NCBI GenBank assembly: GCA_907164885.2
Contig: OU015496.1
Location: 163,915,850 to 163,979,849 of the forward strand
DNA length: 64,000 bases
Reading direction: 5' to 3'
Source of the DNA: Dolomedes plantarius
Taxonomy: Eukaryota; Arthropoda; Arachnida; Araneae; Dolomedidae
The translations under genes and the position numbers were made by a program. The number at the start of each line of letters is the position of its first letter. Position 1 is the stretch's first letter. Shown in pieces: positions 55,260 through 64,000 of the stretch. Below the pieces are notes generated by a model, which saw nothing but the letters and a program-made list of their open reading frames with translations, was not told the DNA's origin and did not search any database.

Positions 55260-56693
55260 AATATTAGTGTTCATGTAATAAAGCAATATTTTATGTTCTT
55301 GTGTTATTTATACGTAAATAAACCTGTTCGGTTTTGTATAGATCGCCAACAGAACGTGCATTAATGGAAGAATGGAATCCGTGCATACGTCGATTTAAAG
55401 GCACGGATATGTGTACGAACTTTTGGTTCGCGATGATGGTCCATCTTGGTAAAAGATCCCATAAGATTCATAACATGTAAAGACTGTAAAAACCATATGC
55501 TTATGTACATAATAAATCCTAAAAGGCAAGTTCTGGTTTAGTTTGTCCACATTACATCAATAGGAGAGAAATTGCTTCTCCAAAACCTCTAGTAACACTA
55601 GACTTTAATTGGGAACTAAAATCTCGATCTCAGACACTGTATTCCGGTCCAGGACGACCTATCTGGGGCGTGAACTGAAGCGCAGGCTCTCATTTTAGTT
55701 CCTTTTGGAAAACACTCATTCCAAAACTGGAATAAAAGCGTTCAGGAAGTGAAACAGAATTTCTTGTACCGGAGAGAACCCTGCGGTTTATTATGTATGT
55801 ATAAAATCATTGAATTCAGGCTGTGAAAGAGGTTCGAGTGGCCACGGGCATCAAATTTGCTCTTAAAATTGCCCTCTGCTGGCTAACATCTTTCTATGTC
55901 GTACCGTCCGTCAAAGCACGCGGCTTCGGCAGCACGAACGCGATTCTATTAAGGCAGCCAATGTAGCGTGAGAACGGTTATTTTCGTGGGGCCGTCAAGA
56001 ATGAAGAAAGCCGCCTTTTATCCGCCGGATTAGACACAGCGGACGTGGCACGAGGTATGCCGCAGAAAAATATGTCCTCCTTCGGGGATGTGTTGCCAAA
56101 CGAGACGAAGGTCGCCGATGGAACCGGAGGACGCACTTCCCATACGGCACTGGCGTATCCTCTTCTGTCTCTCACACTATGGAAAAGCGAGAGATGGATA
56201 TCAGAGAAACAAATGACTCCGGAATAAACGCTCTTCCAGATCCGATCGCCGATAGAGGCGGCTCTTCACGTGCGCTCGCGTCTGTTACTGACGATTACTT
56301 GAAGATTGGCGCGGAAAAATGATTTACATCCCTCGAGGGCATAGCAAGGAGTAGCTGTGCAGATTTATGCACGTTGTTGAGGACACGGGTAGTTAGAATA
56401 TAGCCTTTGGCAAAAAAACACTGTAAGTTGGCTCTTCAAAAGATCATAGGTATTAAAAGCTGGCTAGCAAAATGGAGAGGTTTTTACTTTAGTTATTTCT
56501 TTCCGGACTATAAAACAAAATAATATTTTTACAAACTTCCTGCCCGGTATGGAGCTCAAACATAGCTTTTTCATATTTCCAGGCGTGCGCGCTGCTGACT
56601 AAGAAACCTATGTCGATGTGAGAGTCTCATTTCAAACTACGTTACTCTCCAGATAAAGCATAAAATACGAAGAAACGGGGAAAAAATCATTTA
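55260..56693. other. Unassigned; GC-rich block 55860-56340
   Basis: The GC-rich block has overlapping short frames on both strands (55978-56175 minus, 56045-56227 plus), but neither has a recognisable motif or a convincing splice structure. It could be a conserved regulatory region or an exon of an unrecognised gene. Confidence 0.4.
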
Positions 56694-56855
56694 CAGTCGA
56701 TTTCGGTTAATTGGTCCACCGGTTAATCTGACCAGCCGCTTATTCGGACCGAATCCCGTCTTGTAACATAAGGCATGTTCTTTTAATCAGACCAGTCGGT
56801 TATTAGGACCAAAGTGATTGCATCCCGATGTGGTCCGATTAACCGGAATCGACTG
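56694..56855. mobile_element. Palindromic Tigger-type MITE, 162 bp
   Basis: The inverted ends CAGTCGATTTCGGTTAATTG and, on the complement, CAGTCGATTCCGGTTAATCG are nearly identical, with TA outside on both sides (56692-56693, 56856-56857). Further GGTTA/TAACC words (CCGGTTAATC, CCGCTTATTC, TCGGTTATTA) repeat within. It is non-coding and presumably moved by a Tigger-like transposase. Confidence 0.75.
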
Positions 56856-57221
56856 TATACCATTTTAAATGGCAATATATATTGCCTAATTAGTTTGAAG
56901 GAAAATTTTGACGAAAAGCAGGATCCAAGGTTTAAGAAAGAAATGATATGAAGCTGCTGAGGGATTGAGCTACAACATGGTGACATTCTATCTCGGGGCT
57001 AGTTATATGCAGCATCTAGCTGTCGCATCTAGTTTTCTGTATAATCTCTCCCCTTGGTTATAGTAAATTAAGCCTGTGACGTCTTTCCCAAAGCTAGAGG
57101 TCCTAAATTTCCAAGGTGATTCATAGACTTCTATTTAGTTTACCAATCCCTGAAAGATTTTTCACCAGTACGAGGCATCTATTTAATCTCTCTTTTTCAG
57201 ATATTTTGTCGTATGTCCCTG

Positions 57222-57259
57222 GGTCTCACACTACGAGTGGAGTCTCGTAGTGTGAGACC
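57222..57259. repeat. Perfect hairpin, 16-bp arms
   Basis: GGTCTCACACTACGAG (57222-57237) is exactly reverse-complemented at 57244-57259 with a 6-nt loop. It is followed by short echoes (GGTTCATACCCCTTGG, GTGTTCATACCCCTT), suggesting local replication slippage with template switching. Confidence 0.9.
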
Positions 57260-58883
57260 TAAGGGTTCATACCCCTTGGTTCATACTCAGGTGTTCATAC
57301 CCCTTTTTTTTTAGTTATTTCATGTATTCAGTCATCTTTTCTTTTAAGCTAATGCATTGCATACATAGATTGCATTATAAAATTCAAAGAAAAAATATTG
57401 TTCAAAGAACCTTATCAAATTGTGATTAGTTTTTTGAAAAATATTCCTCATATGAATTCCAGATGGTGGAGAGGAAGTTTCCATTAACTTACAAAACTAT
57501 TAATGATCTCACGAGCCATATTACATTTTACAAGCGTTTCCAATTAAGAAAAGAAGACTGGTAAAAAAACACATCTTTAATCATGTAATCGCTAAATTTA
57601 AACCCCATGAGCGGCATCTAATGGAAAATTATTTTTGCATTCTCGGATGGCAACGCGGATAGGTTGTTCTAAAGATATGGATGTCGACGTGAGCCTGAGA
57701 GGCCGCGTTTTAAATGTAATGTAGTTATCAAGTTGAATAAAAATGTACTGTGGTGATAAAATGAGTGTTGTTTAAGAAAGTAAAGTTACATCCTTACATA
57801 GCGAAAGGGGATTTCACTAATAATCATTAAATCAAAAAGGAAAGATATGGTCGAATAGCTTAGACACTGGCTCATTCAGTCCACTATTGGCATGAATGTT
57901 TGTGGACGTTTGGAATTGGCTTTAAACTGAAGGTCCCGGTCTAGTCAGCCCTTGTGAGGCAATAAGTTAAACGTAGCGCTCTCCACCAACAAACCATCAG
58001 TTCAAAATGATGAATTTAGTTGGCAACGGTTGGTAACAAAATACTTGATGTCTCATCTCGGAAATATAGGCGATTCACCTATATTAAAACTTCTAAATAT
58101 CCAAGCTGACTCATCAACATCCATTTTCTCCCTCAATATCGCCAAAACACACGCCATTCAATACCTTTGTCTCTGTTTCAATGCGTGTTTACGATACATC
58201 GATGTTAACACTTTCCTATTCAGCTACTTTTTAAACTCTTATATGTTACTTTCTAATTAATACTCTGCATACATACATACAACAGTATAACTGAAAGTGA
58301 AAGGTTTTCCAAACCATCTATTTATGCGCAATAAATATTACTGGAGGAATATTTCGAATTTGAAGATGGGGAATTTTATCCGGTTTAAACTTTACCTATC
58401 CAATAAACTTTAAAAACTCATTGAAAGGCATTAGTTTCTGCAAAAACAGGTCATCTAAGAATGAACTCAATAGGAAAGAACGCTTTTATAAATATTATAT
58501 TAAAGAGACGATAATGGTCAACAAAATGTCTAATGCTTCGGCAAGTATATGTAAGCCCTTATGCCTTACTTTACTTTAGAATTCTTATATAAATATCCGG
58601 ACTTTCTCCTCTGCATCTATCTTGTTTCTGAATTTCACCAAAAGACGCGCCACATTATGCCTTTGAAGATTTGCGACAATTTACGAAAAAATCTATTTTT
58701 ACTTCCTTTGTCGTGCATTTGGCGAATTTCCTTACCCTTTTCTTTAAACTTATTCATTGCACGCACAGATAGGAATACATTCTTTTCAAAATTTTAAGAT
58801 AATTTTTTGATTTAACCAATTTGTTTTGAAGAACACTCCTTTAATCTTCAAATTTGAGGTAAAGGAGACTCATTTAACAATAA
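57260..58883. other. No gene seen; weak internal duplication
   Basis: AT-rich. The stretch near 58080-58260 and the stretch near 58580-58770 look like diverged copies (both have AAATATCC, CCAAAA.ACGCGCCA-type and CTTTG landmarks). Neither encodes a recognisable protein. Confidence 0.4.
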
Positions 58884-59296
<413 letters not shown>

Positions 59297-60049
59297 AAAG
59301 AGGAATAAAGAACATTTTTACGGTCATCAGATCAATTGGCGACTTCATTTGGCGGCTATGGGCAGCAGCATGCCTGATGCCCTGACTTGGATAACTAGGA
59401 ATAAATTTACATTTTTATTCTTTACGTTAAGATAAAAAATATCAACAGACTAATAAAAAAAACCCAATTCCCTAAATGATCGTGGTATATGTTCCTTAAC
59501 TGAACTCAAAATACAAAATTTTCATGTAAAGAAAATTTTAATCGAACGAGGATTGGATTTCTCCTTGAATGTGCGTGGCTGTCCCAATATTTTCAAACGC
59601 ACTGAAAACATCACTAGGTAAACAGGACATTTAAGAAACAATCAGTTCCACAAAGCGAGAAGTTCCAGCAATACACACCAAACCTGGGCGTTCAAAGCCT
59701 AGTCCCTATGCAACTAACGGATACGTTTCTATGTATCTTGCCTTTGAGAGGGTGGATATCATTCACTGATCAAACGTCCAAGACAAAAACGGTAAATTTT
59801 ATTCCAGTTTGAAAGAAAATAGACTAAAAAGTTTTAAAACGGGGAAAAATTATTGTTGTTAAAGGAACTGGGATGTTATTTTGTAGATTAAAAAGTCCTC
59901 CATTTTTTCAAGGGATTGGTTCAAGATTCATGACCTTAAGACTTGGACCAGAATACTCAGTCCTCGAACTTTGCACTGCTTAGTCCTAGGCTGAATGCAC
60001 AATGTATTAGATAAATCTATCCTCGTCATTGCAAAGAGTCCTTTTACAT
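59297..60049. other. No gene seen
   Basis: AT-rich spacer without recognisable motif. Confidence 0.55.
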
Positions 60050-61110
60050 GCTGATTTTGTAGTAGCATTTCACTATGAATATTCCTAAATTTTTGGGCCG
60101 TGGATCATCATAGTGCAGTCTCGAAACCATGATGATTCTTACCATACAGCAGAATTTCTTTAGCTCATCCGGGAGAAAAGTTAAGAGTTGAATATTGTGC
60201 CACACATTTATAGGTCCGTCTGATCAACCTGGTTGTTTTCTTATGCTAAACCATATTGGCGCATGAACTCGTATTACGTACTGTGCGAGATCTTTCAGAG
60301 CTTCGTCAGGATTCGAAGTACAAGCGTAAAATTCTGCAAGCAGTTGTGATTCACAACGATTGCACAATTGGCTCCGGCTTTCTGTTTTGAAGTCCTCGAG
60401 AGCACTGTGCTGTTGAAACCGCTGCATAAATATCAAATAAATACGTTTGATCTGCAGGACCCGATTTAGAAAATTCTGGACTATAGGCACAACTTGGGAT
60501 GGGGGCCCCCGTAACACTGATGTGGGCGTAAAATTTCCAAAACTGACACACACAAAACTTAATCATGAATCATTCTGAAAGTACCCTTTTACCAAGAATT
60601 GGCTATTTGAAGCGTAGAAGCCTAGAACATTATCAAATAACAAAACATATATACTTCACAACATATTAACTTCAACATTACATATTAACTTCAACATTAC
60701 ATATTAACTTCATCATTAAAACACCAATACAATGCAACCAGAAAAACTTATTAACCCCTTATATGCACTATAACATACATATGATGAACTATACATATAA
60801 CTATACATATGATGAACCAGTCAATCAAATTTGAAAGGATATATAAAAAAAATTGCCATTTAAAAAGGTAAAATTAAAAAAAAATTTGAATTGGGAATTT
60901 TTTCTTTCTTTTCTTTTAAAATAAAATTTTGGGGGACCCCAACATTCGGGGGCCCCTAGGCCTGGGCCTACCGGGCCTAATGGAAAATCAGGGCCTGTTG
61001 ATCTGTGCTCAAATCATCAGTGTTTTGCATTTCTGATCTCCCTGCGACAGGAATAGACTCGAACGAAGCAACACATAGATTTTGCCCCCATTAGGTTTCG
61101 ACAACACATA
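60050..61110 (-). pseudogene. Fragment of a multi-copy arthropod ORF, split by a MITE
   Basis: Minus-strand frames just left of the MITE read TYLFDIYAAVSTAQCSRGLQ, then in another frame TSNPDEALKDLAQYVIRVHA and PIWFSIRKQPG. After a stop the sequence continues SDGPINVWHNIQLLTFLPDE. From memory this matches a multi-copy hypothetical protein family of arthropod genomes with a YAPVWF-like block followed by DGARH..; I do not know its function. Frameshifts and stops are frequent, and the MITE at 60455-60997 splits it just before TYLFD. The right-hand continuation to ~61110 is weak. Confidence 0.45.
60455..60997 (-). mobile_element. hAT-type MITE, copy C
   Basis: A 543-bp homologue of copies A and B, flanked by a perfect 8-bp duplication TTGATCTG (60447-60454, 60998-61005). 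The ends are CAGGACCCGATTT and ATCAGGGCCTG. An internal triplication of about 21 bp around ACATATTAACTTCA(A/T)CATT makes it longer than the others. Confidence 0.9.
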
Positions 61111-61597
61111 TGATCCAACATATGGTCTTCGCTTTAATTGACGATGCCTCTTGTCCCCTTTTTTTCTATGAAGATCGTTTTAATTTATCCACCATCAAAG
61201 AATGTGCTTTTAATTTTTCTTCCTTCAAGGTCTTCTTCCTCCTGCATCTTCGTTGGTTTCATCCAGAATCTCTAAACAAACACCATCCCACACCCTCTCC
61301 AACATTCTTCCCCTTCCGGACGGATGGACATCAAGGCGTGCTGCGGTTCGTTACCCAAAAATATGACACATCAACACATCGAAAAGAACAAAAGAAGGAA
61401 GAGCAAGGAACATAAAAACACAAAAGAGAAAAACCGGAGGAAGATTAAAAAAAATTTGAAAAATCTGCCCACTTATACGCTAAAAGGCTATAAAATTAAG
61501 CTAATGTAATAGGCACATAGAAATTAAATAATACATAATCAGAGCTTATTTAGGCATTTCGTACACTAAACATGACTATACAAGTAAATACTACCAA

Positions 61598-61600
<3 letters not shown>
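61006..61600. other. No supported gene
   Basis: Partly pyrimidine-rich, then Lys-codon-rich (AAAG/AAGAA) sequence. The 101-residue plus-strand frame at 61110-61415 has no recognisable domain. Confidence 0.45.

Positions 61601-61658
<58 letters not shown>
61601..61658. repeat. (AT)n microsatellite
   Basis: Alternating AT abutting the left edge of the probable LTR. Confidence 0.95.
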
Positions 61659-61664
<6 letters not shown>

Positions 61665-62279
61665 AATAATAGTTGTATGGTTGTTGCCGGGCAAATAACT
61701 TGGCCGTTAACTCATCAGGGACGAGATAGCGCAGCGTCCCAGAGAAATCTTGTAGTCGTAGTGGCATAGGAAGGACGTCCAGGCAGAAAATATGGTACTC
61801 CACAAAAACTTCCCAGTTCTTTTATTAAGAATGGGGTTTTAAAAAGACTGGAGATACACTTGTCAAACTTAACGTTCCAAACACATCACGGCTAGTCGGG
61901 TACGGCGCCCCGACCAGCGGCAGGACCGCTGTAAAATACTCACGGAGAGCTCTACATGTTTCCTGGTTGAGAGCAAACACCCAAAAAGCTACGGAATTAT
62001 TGAGAAAAGCGCGAGTTTTTCAGGCGGGCTGAACTTTAATTGGTTAAAAACTGACACGTGATTAAGTCGCGTCATATGAGGTGATGGTCTCGCGATGCCC
62101 GTTATATAATGCTTATATAAGCTTTGGCCACACGTGCCTTAGGGGAAAAACTAATAAATTATTTCGGTTTGGATTTAGGTCGCGATTCAAAGGTTAAGGG
62201 GACGGTATTCTGTTGCGTTATGATAAAGAATTTGGAAAGGGCGTGTTAAAAAGTAAAAAGGGGTTTGAAATTTATTTCA
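61659..62279 (-). mobile_element. Probable LTR, minus orientation
   Basis: A GC-richer ~620-bp block starting TGTAGTAATAATAG and ending TTTATTTCA. Read on the minus strand it has TATA-like elements near 62102-62120, a polyadenylation signal AATAAAAG near 61819-61826 and ends with TACTACA. Immediately outside its right edge the minus strand has the purine run GGAGGGGGGGAAA (62281-62293), as expected for a polypurine tract next to a 3' LTR. The partner LTR would lie beyond 64000. No pol sequence is visible in the next 1.7 kb, so the element may be non-autonomous or decayed. Confidence 0.4.
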
Positions 62280-62293
62280 ATTTCCCCCCCTCC

Positions 62294-63288
62294 GGAAAAG
62301 ACTTGCGTGAAGGGCCGACTCCTTCAGCAAGGCTCTCCATCAGGCGAGATCCGCATATCAAAATGTAATTGGGACTAAAATTTTGAGGAGTAATTTGAAA
62401 TAAAATTTTGACTCGGGGGTTGACAAATTTAAATTTTGTATTACTATCATCTTTGTGTGTCTGCTCAGGTCACGGAATATACAAAATAGCATAAACTTGC
62501 ATTAAACAAAAATAAAGAATATTAATACACTTGAATTACAGTGTGGAATGAGTATGGCCATATTTAACTAGACTTAAATATACACTTAAAATGGAATGAT
62601 AAAAATATAATTATTAAAACACAATAAATCACAACATTTGTTTTAAAAAAGTACTTAAAACTTTAAAAGGCAAAAATAATTCAAAATGGTCATTGTCGGG
62701 TTACATTCATGAGATCCAGAGGTTCACACAAAATAGGGTTTTTCTAAGAGAAAGTTTAAATGATAGATTTTTTTCTTTATTTAGACGACACGCAAAGTTT
62801 AACCATCTAAATGGAGTCAAGAGGTGTTAGGCACCCAAAAAAATTTAAAATCAAAAAGGAAAAGGATCTCTGGTTCATGAGGTTGGTCGCTGTTCGGGTT
62901 CAGGCTTCATGGTGGTTATTCAAGTCAATTTGTTAAATTCTTGGTAAATATCTTGAAAGGTTTTTCTAATATAATTTTTTTCAAATGCACCATTGAAAGA
63001 GATTAATAAGAATTTTTTTAATACAATTCAACACAGTAAACAGATTAAATAAAGTTAATTTGGCAATACACTTTTCAATTAATTAGGAATAAGCAGGTTT
63101 TAAAGTAATACTTCCAACAATAGTCTAAATTTTAATTCAACATGACAAAGCTCTTAATCAAGATAGAAATGGCAATAAACATTGTAAATAATTAGGAATA
63201 TTGTTCAATTAGGATAAACAGGGTTTTAAAAATAATTCTCTTAAAAGTTGTGTTACAATTCTCAGTGAACCAAAACACTCAACATTAA
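62294..63288. other. No coding sequence seen
   Basis: AT-rich DNA that would be the internal 3' region of the element whose LTR is proposed at 61659-62279. No open frame or pol motif is recognisable. Confidence 0.5.
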
Positions 63289-63440
63289 TTTTTTTTTTTT
63301 AAGTTAGGAAGAAATGGATTTACACCACTGGAGCAATGAACTTAGCCTAGGTCTCCAAATGTGACAATCTACGGTGTGAAATTCCGCAGAGGCCCGGCGA
63401 AAACGCACTAAACTCAGGCCCACTGAGCTACCATTGTGTT
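63289..63440 (-). mobile_element. Probable tRNA-like SINE
   Basis: On the minus strand TGGTAGCTCAGTGGGCCTGA (63414-63433) contains a perfect polymerase III box A core, TAGCTCAGTGG. About 110 bp later the unit ends in a 12-nt A run (63289-63300 on the complement). A convincing box B and a target duplication were not found, so the call rests on box A plus tail. Confidence 0.45.
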
Positions 63441-63463
63441 GGGTTGGTCGTAGATTATTTTGC

Positions 63464-63583
63464 GTTCGGGGTCGAACCGAATCACAAAGATTTGTATTAT
63501 TAAATTAAATTATGGTCGGGGTCTAACCGACTCAATGGGGATTTATATTATATCATATTTGTGGTCGGGGTCGAACCGACTCA
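63464..63583 (-). repeat. Three ~50-bp units with box-B-like cores
   Basis: The word GTCGGGGTCGAACCGACTCA recurs with variants at 63464, 63514 and 63563, spaced 50 and 49 bp. Its complement contains GGTTCGACCCC, a polymerase III box B match, and the word is itself a short GTCGG/CCGAC palindrome. The units lie immediately upstream, on the minus strand, of the box A of the probable SINE. Confidence 0.7.
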
Positions 63584-64000
63584 CAAGGAATTAAATTTCA
63601 ATTAAGTTGAGGTTAGGTTACTGGAAAAAAATTGGTTAACTTAATTCGGTGCAAATTGTTTTAAATCGTTAATTTTCTTCATAATCCAAATTTAGTTTAG
63701 AGGAGTGCACATTCTTATGATAATAGGGTAGATTAGGGAAAAAATATAAAATGTCATAATCGAGAAATACAGGATCACTTACACAAAACAGGAACTCACA
63801 ATTACTTTCATGTTATTTAGATAGTACGGTTTTGTCTTAAGTCTCGAGTATCCGGATACAAAAACTATCAATATCTTAAAAAATTCTAGATTGATCAACA
63901 TTCAAAATTATCAAAATTACTATTATAAAATAAAAAATATCAAAATATCCACAATAAAATAAAGAATATCAAAAACATTTAAAAAATACACTAATTGATT
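63584..64000. other. No gene seen at window edge
   Basis: AT-rich DNA with repeated ATATCAAAA words at 63870-63985. Nothing coding was recognised. Confidence 0.55.

Overview
This window looks like intergenic or intronic DNA from an arthropod nuclear genome, most likely a chelicerate such as a spider. It is AT-rich, full of (AT)n and (GATA)n microsatellites, and crowded with eukaryotic transposable elements (TEs). It shows no bacterial features. The species assignment is inference from the TE mix. I recognise no complete host gene. The only host-gene candidate is a short two-exon model on the minus strand at 20563-21350.

Layout. 1-4.3 kb: a hAT MITE (1383-1863), a 1.27 kb non-autonomous hAT (2292-3560) containing a tRNA-type SINE, a second SINE of the same family, and a Harbinger-like MITE. 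4.2-5.2 kb: a decayed BEL/Pao 3' end. 8.8-11.5 kb: a Tc1 element with a hairpin-rich templated insertion, then a fold-back mariner. 14.1-18.8 kb: a LINE 3' end with RNase H, mariner and piggyBac remnants, and a hAT transposase gene split by another copy of the hAT MITE. 20.5-21.4 kb: the candidate host gene. 22.5-23.2 kb: a ~154-bp tandem array. 24.0-25.0 kb: a probable solo LTR inside an (AT)n tract.

The centrepiece is a nearly complete 7.9 kb LTR retrotransposon on the minus strand (25234-33148). Its pol order is protease, integrase, reverse transcriptase, RNase H. Integrase therefore precedes RT, as in Gmr1-type Ty3/gypsy elements and unlike ordinary gypsy. Its capsid resembles a SCAN domain, which fits the same lineage. 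It has about 1.09 kb LTRs, a 4-bp target duplication and few lesions, so the insertion is fairly young.

36-43 kb: a Penelope-like element split by a deletion derivative of a Tc1 element, a pseudogene of a multi-copy arthropod ORF of unknown function, and a pogo-like element carrying the full-length relative of that Tc1 derivative. 44.5-46 kb: a ~190-bp satellite array. 46.6-49.6 kb: a Tigger-like element with a nested mariner, then another Tc1. 51-57 kb: TA-flanked palindromic elements within (AT)n DNA, local 120-bp duplications and a 165-bp hAT MITE. 59-64 kb: microsatellites, a third copy of the hAT MITE inside another multi-copy ORF fragment, a probable LTR and a tRNA-like repeat cluster.

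The elements do not form a pathway. The value of the window is its stratigraphy: several nested insertions can be ordered in time from exact target-site duplications. All coordinates and motif counts were read by eye; no alignment or database search was run.
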